Below are positions 50,001-61,500 of a DNA stretch of 64,000 bases, piece after piece. Source of the DNA: Climacteris rufus (lineage: Eukaryota; Chordata; Aves; Passeriformes; Climacteridae); assembly GCA_013398175.1 (NCBI GenBank), contig VZRZ01002329.1:398804-462803 (forward strand), read 5' to 3'. Position 1 is the stretch's first letter; each line of letters begins with the position of its first letter. The notes below the pieces were generated by a model that was not told the origin of the DNA, did no database searches, and worked only from the letters and a program-made list of their open reading frames with translations. Made by a program: the position numbers and the translations under genes.

Positions 50001-52544
50001 TACTTCCTTCCATAATTGGACTTCAATCAAACCCTCGTGAAGCTTTTGATCTTGGAAAGAGTAACAACACAGCTCTGTTATCAGCACAGAGGGGGCAAAG
50101 AGTAGGACATCCAGCATTTTTCAATAAAAGAAAGTTAATTGCTTTGACTTACATTTATCAAAGGTCACGGCTACAAGTTCTGAGTGCACACACATAACGG
50201 TGCACACTGACAAATCTTGTTCAGACTGGACAAAGTGTTGGGATTATACTATCTGTGTGCATTAAAAAAATAAAAAGAAAAAAAAAGAGAAGAAAAAAGC
50301 AGCAAAACAATGCTAGATTACTATCCAAATATACCCCAGTGGATGTCCTGCCAAACAGCAAATATGTGGCTGTAAGCTCCAAACTGAAATAAAAGCTTGG
50401 CCAGCAGCCCAGAGCTTCACTGTATTTTGCTCAGCCAGCCATAATCTGGCAGAACAGAGTGAACACATTTGCAGCCACGTGATGGAGAAGCCCGTCGGGC
50501 CAAGCTGATTTCCTTGTGGTGGTTAAATGTGATCTTCAGACTGTACACACCAGTGGCTTGGGAAAACGTGAGAGAGAGGGAAACAACCAGCCATGGGCTG
50601 GAAACTGGAGGGCAGCAAAAACAAAATTACTTGAGGAGTTTGCTTCAAGGTTAGAGTTGGAAGTGGTGGGTTGTAATGAGGTGTTAACTGGGCTGCCAGG
50701 GCTGAGCACCCTGCGTTCAGCAGGATCTCCACTGGAGTGACCACCACCAGCTCCTACAAGGATGCACATCCTCAGGGAACCTGGTCTGGAAAAGCCACCG
50801 TAAATTCTCCACTGTACAGGATTGAGAGCTACCCACCAGTGTTTCAAAAATGCAAAATGCTGAGTGGCTTTGAAATCCACACTGAGGAGACTGGGGGATG
50901 CTGAGACCTGCCAGGATGTGGCCCATTCCAGGATGGATGGAGCACATCCCCCAGGTTCAGACTGGGCAGACACCCCTTGAACAACCCAGCAGCACTGCTG
51001 AGCACAGAGAAACATCCATGAAGTGAGGCAGAACCTGGCCAAAGGATCCAATCTGAAAACCATGTGGAGTCTAATGGGATGCCCTGATGATCAGGTATTG
51101 TACTTTGATAGCAGCGATAATAATGTTTTTAAAGAACTGACTTAAGAAGAGACAAACAGCACCCCTGGCCAGCATCAGAGCTGCACATGATCCCTGAGAG
51201 CAGGTTACATGTGGGAGCAGACAGAAAAGCCTCCGAACACAAGACCTCAGAAGTACATCCCTGCTGCAGATAAGAGCAACTCAGCTGAAGCAGTCACCTG
51301 AGTACGAGAGAAAAGTGAGATTTGTTTACTTTCTAACAGAAATAAATTGATAAAGCAGACACGTGCAGCACCTGGTGAAATCAGAGACACACATGAGTTG
51401 ACAGCTACACCTCCAGCTCTTTCCTTCTCCTTGGCTAATGACTCCTTTTCACGTGTTCAGAACAGCTTCCAGACAGAGACTACCACAATCTTCAACAATG
51501 ACATCAACCGTGTCGCACTGAGAAAATTGAGCAGATAAGAGACTTTGGGAAAAGTGTTTCTTAAACCTGGTGATGAGCCCGCTCCAGCTGAAAGATCAGC
51601 CTTTCTGAGGGCAGCCACGTGATTATGGATGCATCAACACCAGGCCCTGGAGTCTGGACAATCCATGCCCTGATTCTCTAAGTGCCAAGGCACCAACAGC
51701 TAAGAGGTTTCAAGCAGACACCCAAACCACAGCTGTCCAATGTGTGTTACTGAAGGCTTGTGGTTTAACCTCCTCAGAAGGCAGATATGCAGTTAACTTT
51801 AAATATGCTGCACTCTCCCCTAAGTCTCTCATGTAAGTATAGAGCTGAGTGATGCAGGTGTTCACAAGGACAACTCCTTGCTCCATTTTACTCAATTGGT
51901 GCTGGTCTCAGAAAATGTTCTACCACTCCAGAAACAATTCAAAAAACATTCTACCACTCCAGAAATGCCTTCAGGTAGTGAGCAAGCCCTGTGGCTTTTT
52001 GCCTTTGTGAATTAGCAGAGTAAGGCACTGTAACAACACATGGCTGAGGAGCATGACACAATCTAGATATGTGATTTATTAACCTGATCTGTTATTTATG
52101 CACTTCTCTTCCAACAGAAACAATCTTCACTACAGGCAGGGACATAATTCCTCATTTTTCAGTGTACAGCTCTCACTACAGAGGGCAGGCTCTTGGACAG
52201 CTGGTGACAAGGGCCATGCTTTGGTCAGTCTCTTGTGACTGATCTGCTTGGGTAGCTGAGGTCCCTGGAAAAGTCTGGAAAACCAGAGTGGGAATTAAAC
52301 AACGGTGCCCTGAGGTATTTGCAGTTTCGCTCCCCAAAGTCTGCACACACTTTACTGATCAGAGCAGTGACCACCCAGCCGGACAGGGCTGTGATTCTGA
52401 ACATCCTTCTTCAGTGCTCCACCCTCAGCCAGCGATAAGCAAAGAGAATTGGGCTGTTCCACAGGGCTAGGCCAGCGTATAAAAAGGATACACCAAGCCA
52501 AATTATCTCAGGAAGAATGCAGCAGCAAGAAAAACCCCAAAAAC

Positions 52545-52584
<40 letters not shown>

Positions 52585-55500
52585 AAAAAAAACCAACACA
52601 AAACCATTGAGCAAACGTATACTACTGTGAAAATTTTACTTTGACATTGATATGCTGCTGTGGTGTACTTCAAACAACAGTGAGCTCAGCAGTTGCAGTT
52701 ACTTCAGATCTGTATCTGATTTTTCACTCAAATTCAACCTCACAGCAACATTTTAGACATGTTAGGGGAAAAAAAAAGGCAGACAAAAAAAATTGCAACA
52801 TTTCCCAAGAAACTTTCTCCAGCTTAATCCTGAGGAAGTAGGAAGAGATTCTTGAGTGCCTTTTCAAACAGGTTTTTTCTTTTTTAAAGACATTCACATT
52901 GCATACGCCACGGCCAAACCAGCTGGGCTTTTGGACCTCAGGTAAGTGTTACCTTACCAGAAATGCACTGAAACGTCTTCATGCTGTGCTGGAAACAGAA
53001 TGAAAGGACACAGAAAGGTTTGTAAATGCCCTAACAAGTGTGTGTGGGGGGAGAGGGAGCAGGGGAGTCCACCCAGCAGTGCTGCATTACAGTGGGAGCG
53101 GGTTGTGTCACTACAGCTCTATCCTGACACACCCATATTTTACAGCACACAATGTACTGTACAATTCACAATGCCAAGAAACTCAACATATCTAATCTGG
53201 CAGAAAAACAAAGTCATATCAGGTTAATCCAATTCTTAAATTGCACAACTTTGAAAAGCCAATAGGAAAACAAATCTTCCCCCTCGCCTGCGCTCCCCCC
53301 AGCCCTGCTCCCAGCACACGTACCCTGCCACGACCTACTTTTCCTCTTTGATCCCTCAGGGTTTTTAGCCCACTCTCACTGTCCCCTGAGCTCCCTGCAG
53401 CCCAGGCCGTGGCAGGGTGGGCAGTTTCCCGGGAGAGGCGGCGGCTCCGCGCGCGGTTCGGGATGAGCGGCCGGACGCGCACCGAGGTCACCCGGACACC
53501 GGCCCGGGGGTGACACTGCAGTGCTTGTGGTAAGAGCCATCAAATCTGGAGGCACATCACCGCAAGGTGCTTTCAAACCAGGCAGAGCAATAGGATACAG
53601 CAAGGTCACGTCAAAGTTCTGAACATTTTTTGGGAAAACAACTGTGCTCGGCTTTGGAGAGGATCAAGACCATTCCATTGCCTGGGATCAGAACTTCCAA
53701 GATCTTGCTTATAAATCTGACCGCTTATTTTCTAACTTTGCTTTTTAAATGAAACCTCAGAGTCCCATCTAATCACAGAGCTTGAGAAACCAAGAATTTC
53801 CAAAGCAGGATAACAGTAGAAAAAAGTTTGTGACCCCCCCCTCCCTCCAACACACGCTAAACCAATTAAATTTGGTTTCTTGCAGATTCTTTTCTCAAAG
53901 TGAATTGGCATCTCGCGGTGTCTAAAAGGGTGTCAGCTTTTCCAGAAGCATTTCACACAGATGAGGCATTTTAAAGGTCTTATGTAAATTTTCTGATGTA
54001 GAAAATGCACATTTGCATTACTCTTCCTGCTCAGCAACACATCCCATCCTATATCCACTCATACATCCACTCATTTATTTTCATGAAATTGTAGGACTGT
54101 AATTATTCTTTTCAGAATCACAACTTTCTTGCTACATTTGGTTAAAATCTGCCAATATACTCAAAAACCAGCAAGCAGGAACAGGCAAGAGGCCGTACAC
54201 ACCTAGCATGACTACATTTGGGTTGTTTTCACAAAAAATTGGGCAAAAAAAAAAAATACCCCAGTGCTCATCTCTCACAGCAAGCAAGAGCTGCAGAAGG
54301 GGCAGTGCCCCAGAGGGGCTGCAGCTGAGGGACTGCAGACATCACCAACATCCACATTTCCACATTTCCACCATGCAGCACAAAGAGAGGCAGCAGTCTG
54401 ATGGCAGGGCTGATTGCTGCAGGGCCCTTCAAAGGCAGTTTAACCCTCTCTGTTTGGATGGGGAACAGGATTTGGGTTTAGTTCCTACTAAGTGAGCATT
54501 GCTAAGCCAAAAGCACAGCTGTTTTTTTTAAGCAGACTTCTTGCTGGAATAAGACTCACTTCCAAATGTTGCAATGATGAGTTTGTAAAAATGACTGAAT
54601 TGTTTTAAGTCATCTCCTCTGCTTCAGCGCAGGCCTGGAGCCTGTGCTTTATGTTCTGCAGCCTTGTGCAATGTGCACTTCTACAAAAGGGTTTAGTGCT
54701 GTTATTTCAGTGATCTCGCTGTCCTAAAAATATTGATTGCACCATTAAATGCATTTCTGCAGTATTTTGTGCTTTAAAGTCTCACATTGTTCTTCCTTAA
54801 TTTTTTTCCAAATGCAATTTACAGTTTCCTTCCTGTCCCTGTTCAGTTTCTGTGCAGTGCTTGCACCTGCACCATGACTGCTGAGTGACCAGGTCACCTC
54901 AGACACTCCAATGTCCACATGGCACAGTAAGTAAGCAGGGAGGCCTTGCAAGTGTTTTAAATAAAAATTAAGATCCAATCACTGCCACACAAATTAATTG
55001 ATCTTGCTGTGGACAGAGAACCCTGTTCATTCATTTGTTTATTAAATTCAGGGGGACCAACCAGTTCTGTAATGAATTACTTAAACTTTGACCTATTGTC
55101 CATAGCCATGTTCCAGAACAAAGAATTTACAGCAAGCTGAGCTCCCTAAGGCTAATTGGAAAAGAACGCTCTTTTTTTTTTTTAAACCATTCTCCATCCT
55201 CAACAAATCTTTGCCAAAGTCTGCATTTTTGCCTCTCTGCTTATACACCTACATATCTAAGGATGTCATTTGGTTACAGGTGAGGTATTGCTCCAATTCA
55301 CTGTAGCTTCTGCTTGTAGGAAACACATGCTAATGCACCCATCTGTGGGTTTCTGTTTTGAGTAGTAATCTACATTTGTGTTCCAGTTAATAAGGAGCTG
55401 AGTTTTCTAGAGCCTCAATGCAATTTGGATTTTTTATCTCCTCCTACAACAGCCACACACCAAAAACACAAAGAGCTTCAAGATGCTCAGTGCCTGTTTT

Positions 55501-58500
55501 CATTAAACTGCAAGTAATATGAACAAGAGAATAATACCAGTAGGACGAAGAGCTAGAGCTGCTTCTCTCAAAGTTGAGCAGAGAACCCTGAAGCAAGAGC
55601 TTGCCACATCAGAGGAGTTAAGGCTAAGCCATGGTGCTGGATGGTACACAATGAAAATCTGGGCCAAATTTAGCCCTGGCAAAACTTTGTTGAGAGAATG
55701 GGACAGGGAAGCAGAACTGCACAACAGCTTCAAGCGTGTCAGAAATGCGAGAGGTTGAACAATAACTTGCATTTGTTTAAAACTTGATGGATAGCACCTC
55801 AGTTACGCAAAGCTGAAGAGCCCCAGAAGAAAAGAAAAAAAGAAATGTTGTAACACGTGCTGCCTTACCTACCTGTGTTAGCCCTCCCCATTGCAGCTCT
55901 GAAGCACTCAGGACCAAATTCAGTTTTGTGATAAACAGAGAGCTTCTTTAACACCATTTGTTCATTTAAAAAAAAATGTCACAAGCTACAAAAAACTGTT
56001 TGTCAGACATTCATTCTGACACAGTTGAGCATTTTACACTCATTTTCTATACCAAGTGATTATGCATAACTTAATCCATTAAGTGGAATAGATTTGAAAT
56101 GAATTTTTTTCAGAGCTTTTATTATCTACTTAATGCAGAAGAGATCAACCTATAGTTTTTCTTGAAAATAACTTAGCTGAAATATTTTCTCTGATCACCA
56201 GTCTTCTATGAAATTCAGACAAAATATTGAAAATACATGAAAAAATATGTTATGAAAGGAAGACTCAAAAAAAAAAAAAGGAAACCTGTGATCACATTTG
56301 TGTGATACAAATATTAACTATCTCTATAGTGTACTGCCAGGTAACCAAGCTTCTGATTTCATAATGCTCTAAATTTCTTTTTACTGTTGGTGACTAACTC
56401 CTTTCATCCTGTAAAAACTCCACTGGCCACTGAGAGTTGTTGCCCCCCTAAAAAAAATTCTTAAATTCCAGAAAGATGAATGACAAGAGAGTGAATGGTG
56501 ACATTTTGCTGCTCCACCTGGGAGCTGACAGAGAGCAGTCAACAAGCTGCCTGCCTGCTGAGCAATACAGAAATCAGGGAGACCACATGAGGAGCAAAGT
56601 ACTTATTGCTGAGATTAATTGGCAGAATCTGGCCACTGCAGCTCCCACAATTGCCAATTTGCTGTCATGAAAATATGTAGAGATTGAACAATTTAATGTG
56701 TTTCCTAGTAGCTTCATCTAATCAGATAATATCAGTGCCTTTGTATACATCTGATGAGGTCTTCTCTCTTCGCTATAATGTATTGTTTTATGAAAGACTT
56801 CAGGGTGTACTCGTTCCTTAAAAAAAAATCCAATCACTGCACTGAGAATCACTCAATCACTCTCCAATGCACTCTGAGATGGGCAGCAAAGCTCTGAAAA
56901 AGACACTGTACTTGCTCTAAGTAATTGTAACAAGATCGACACTCAAGACATCCCTGAAGTATCTTTAAGGGGACAAAAAACCCCAAACCCCATGTGCTCC
57001 CCACGTGAGCCCTGTTCCTGACTCTGGGCAGCCCTTACTGGCATGAGGAGCTCTCCCTGTAAGGAATCACTCTGGGACCCAGAGAGCCAGGCCAGCCTGG
57101 CACCCGAGATGATTCCACGCTGTTTATTGTTTGAACTCTGAACTAACTTCAAGTTCTTTCACGCAGTCAAGCAATTATTTAACCAATAATCAACATTTAA
57201 CTGTGAATATTAAAATTAGCTCTCTCGAAGGAGACACACTGTTCTTGCTCCCAGCATTAACAAGCCTGTGCGTTCAGCACTTTTTTTCCCCGTTATCATG
57301 TGACAAGCTATTTTTAATATTTGCCTGAATATATTTTGCATCTTCCTTTGATGCAGAAAGCAGTTTTGCGAGGTTTGCCCGCAGACTGCACCTCCTTGGC
57401 GGTGGCAGGGGCAGCGAGGGCGAAGCTGTTCCATCGCAGCGCGGTGCTGGGCCCGCGCTGGCGGCGGCAGGAGCGGAGCTGGGCTGAGCTGGGCTGCACA
57501 GGGCAGGCACACGTGCCTGGAGCACATGGTCCTGCAGGCACCCACAGCCTCACGTGAGGCTCAATGTGAAGAGCAGCTCCTGGTACCAGCCTGGGGATGG
57601 CTGAGCTGGGCACTGCCACGGTCACGCGGGAGAGCAAAGGTCAGGAAATTCCCAGCTCCCTCCTGGCGCTGCAGGTAGGGCCCTTCTGAGGGAAGGGGCT
57701 CGTGCATCACCCAGGGACTGCGATGCCTAAAAGGCTGCCCAAAAACTGAGGCCAGGCACTAAGGAAATAAAAGGTGGGTATTTATTGGAAGGGCCTTCAA
57801 AGGTACATTTAGGGCAGACAAAGCCCCCTCCTTGGGGCATCACCCAAAATGGACAACGAGTCACGAGTTCTCCACACTTTTATAGGTTTGGTCCATTTGC
57901 ATATCAGCACAGATTTACCAATTAAAACTTTACAATTTCCCCCTAGCTCACTCCCCCCTTTAGAAGCTGGGTCTGGGCAGCCCAAATGTCCTTGGGTGAG
58001 TACAGAGTGGCAGTGTTATGTCTATAGAAAACAGCAACCAACGAGATATAAGGCACACAAGCCAGACAATGCAGGATTTGAAAAATACAAGGGTTAAAAC
58101 CTAAGGCAACAACTGCTTGTAAACAATGATTAAAGCTTAGGAGAGGATTCCAGGCACGGGCTGGCAGCTGGGAATGCTGCCCTTCACACTGCCAGGCTGT
58201 GCAGGAGGAGGAGGAGGTCACGTTCAGGAAGGCTGCAATACAGGGAGTGCTGCACACACACCCTCTGGGGGCTGCCCCGGCACCAAATCATCCCGGGATG
58301 GGGCTGCATGGAGCAAGAACGAGCCTCTCCCAGCTGGTTGCTGTGCCTGTCACAAACCAGAGCTCCAAAAAACACTGAAACCCACCCAATGGTGCCTGGT
58401 GTCAGTCACTGCAGCTCTGTGCCCGTGTAAGAAGCCAGAGGTAATGGATACTGTAGTCTAGACAGAGTATCTAGGCTGAACAAATAAACCACAGAATTTC

Positions 58501-61500
58501 ATAAAAATCTTTGTGTTCTTAGGGAGGGTGGGAGGTGTAAGTGCATTTCACATGGAAACAATTCTCAGCTGTGCCCTTAATGTGCCCCTAATTTTTTTTT
58601 TTATTATTTTTTACTGGCAGCAAAGACTTGCAGATATTGCACATAGGTATATTTCTGCAGTGGATTACAAAGCTTTTCTTTTTTTTCTTTCCTTAAATAA
58701 TCTTTGGCAAGTAGTCTAAGGCACCCAGCCATGCAGGCAACCCAGACTGAAAACCAGCATCACAGAACAGCAAGGAGGGAGTTCTAGAGCCCAAAGGGAG
58801 GGGACAACCCTGTCCTCCTTCAGAGCAGGGCACAAACACCACCTGGTTATCACCGTGCCAGCAGCACCCCTGTGACACAGCCCCACATCCAAGGCTTTGG
58901 TGGCAATCAGAAAATTCAGATCTAAACCACAAAATTCCCAAAATCTTCTAATTAGGGTCCTCCACCAGCCCTAGCTGATGCTTCTCTGATTCACACCATT
59001 CAAACCCTTTACAGTACCTGTCCAAATCACCCCCATCAGGGATACACAGACAGAAGAGCAAGGTAAAAAGCAACAACCAACCAGTGACCTGCAGAACATG
59101 AACCTTCCTTCACATACAAACAGCTCAAAATTACTCCAAATTTCCTTAAGGACTCCACAGTTAAACAGAGATTTACATTCCACCAAAAAACATGGCCAAA
59201 GACAACACAAGGTGTACAACAGATGAAGAACCACAAAAGTGTGTTTGCACACTTTTAATGGGCTGCTTTAAAAGATTCATAAAAATCTGAAAACCTTTCT
59301 CTGAGGAGACCACAGATTTCAACCAACCTAGCAGCACCCAACACCAAGACAAAACAGAAGTTTTATATGTGTCTACACATGTCAATGAATGTTGGTCTGC
59401 AATGCTAAAATAAAACAAAACACTGTTTTTTATTAACAAAATCATCACCGTGAAAGATAAATACATGGTTCCACTCTTGCAATAGTCATTACCCTGTCTC
59501 TCCTCATCAAAAGAAAACCAGAACTGGCTGTATAAACATTCTCTGAACAGAAATGTATGGGAAGCAGGTGCTTGCTTTTTTCTTTGCAGATGATAAACTG
59601 GTGAGCTTAAACATTTTTCTACTGACCAGACATCTAAGCTGGAAATACAGAATTAAGTGAAATTTATACAGATCCTTTTTGTTGTCATTCCTTTTTTGGG
59701 GGGGATAGGAAGAAAGTCAGTGTGGATTTTGGTCATGTCACATCCACAGCCAGGGTCAGCACAGCCTTGCTGAGCCTGATGATGCTCAGGGAATGGCAGT
59801 GCAGATCCCCTGAGCCCTTGCAGACACTGTTGGGGCAGCACCACTCTCTCCTACAGAGATGAGGCTTTGCTGGAGCACAGGCACAGGATAAAAGCTCCTG
59901 GGCACAGCCCTGGCACAGCCGGGGCTCCAGGGAGGGGATCTCCCCGGGATGGCACAGCAGGGTGGCAGCCGGGACCCCCTGATGCCAAATGTGCAGAGCC
60001 ACTCCGAGCAGGGCAGGAGCAGCAATCTGACCCTCCCTCCAGCCCCACCCGCTCAAACAGGCTCCCAGTGCAAGGCAAAATTCAGAAATACACCCATGAA
60101 ATGTTTTCAGGGAAATTACTATCACCTAAAAAATTCAGTTTTCCTGAAAGCAGTAAGATCACATGGAATTAATTTGTATTGAAATTGTATACTTCCTACT
60201 ACTTGTTCTTTGCTTTATTACAATAACACAATCACAACAGCTATGCATACTGGAATGGTAGCCCACACCAATTAAAAAAACCTTTATGTGACAGTTAAAA
60301 AAAACTTAAGATATATTAATCAACAGGTTCCATTATAATCATTTTAACGTTTAGCTCCCTATTTCAAAGCAGTACATTTGCCTTGGCTCCTTTATGACAA
60401 CTCTAAGTGCTCATTTTTACTTTTACTAGTTTTTTTTTAATATACACTTTTATTTTCTCAATGCTAAACTTGTAAGATGATCTCTTCAGCACTGATTTAA
60501 ATTTTTATGTGCTGTTATGTGAAAATCTTTCTTTGGCAATGACCTGACGATAAACCAGACTAGAATTAAGCCACAGTTCCCATCGGCAATGGGGGGAAAG
60601 AAAATATTATTTAAGAAATGGAATGAGCTCCCTTTAAAAAAAAAAATCAAACATATTTAACAAAAAAATTCTATTCTTGTTAAGGCAAGATGGTGCTGGG
60701 AAAAATGCATGCAAATGTAGATGTTTTATTCCACCCCAAGAGACATAATGTCCTTTACAACAGTAAAAAAGTGCACAGTGAGAGAAGTTTGCAACCCTGA
60801 GCTGCAAATGGCTCATGAAAAACTGAAAAAAATCAATGAGTTGAAAAGTCACACAGACAGCTGATTACAAATAAATTCTGACAGGTGATCATTAAAAGCC
60901 TGGCTCACTACCAGGCTCCTCTGAAAGAAAGAGAATGAGGACAGATTATCTGCTTTTAATTTTGTGTGTGCACAAGCGACACAAAACGGTGTGGCACATA
61001 TGCACTATTTTTAAAGCTGGCTCAGAAAAAGCAAGGGGTTTCATGTTCTGCTCTTGCCTAAGCCAAATATATTTTGACTCTGGAAACCCTTATAAGTTAT
61101 TAGTTAACCATGAAAAGCCTTGAAACTGAAACACAAAGCAAAGTCAAATCCACACAAAGTAAAAGTAAGTAAATGAAATCCATGACTAAACAGACACTTC
61201 TGATGGGGGGCCAAGGAGTCTCTGGACAGGTTTGGGGGGGTTTGGGGGTGTTTTATTTCTTTTTAACGAGACAGGAACATTGCAGACTTTTAAGACTTTT
61301 CTATTTCATCCTGCTCCACAACTTTTGTCCTTCTATTTATTTATTTTGCCTCCTTATCAGATGATTCTGACAATGACTTCGCACACTGAGCATGGCAAAC
61401 GATCAAGCAGAAGGGAGAGGAGTGGTTTCCTGCTGCCAGGAGCACACTTTGCTTTAGCACACCTCATGTGAGCAGAAGAGCACAATAAATAAGTCACTCT

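Noticed and set aside
56058..56075. Palindrome TTATGCATAA in HLF intron 2 as a D-box
   Set aside because: It does not fit TTAYGTAA. It is closer to a generic C/EBP or POU-like half site, and a 10-bp AT-rich palindrome is common by chance.
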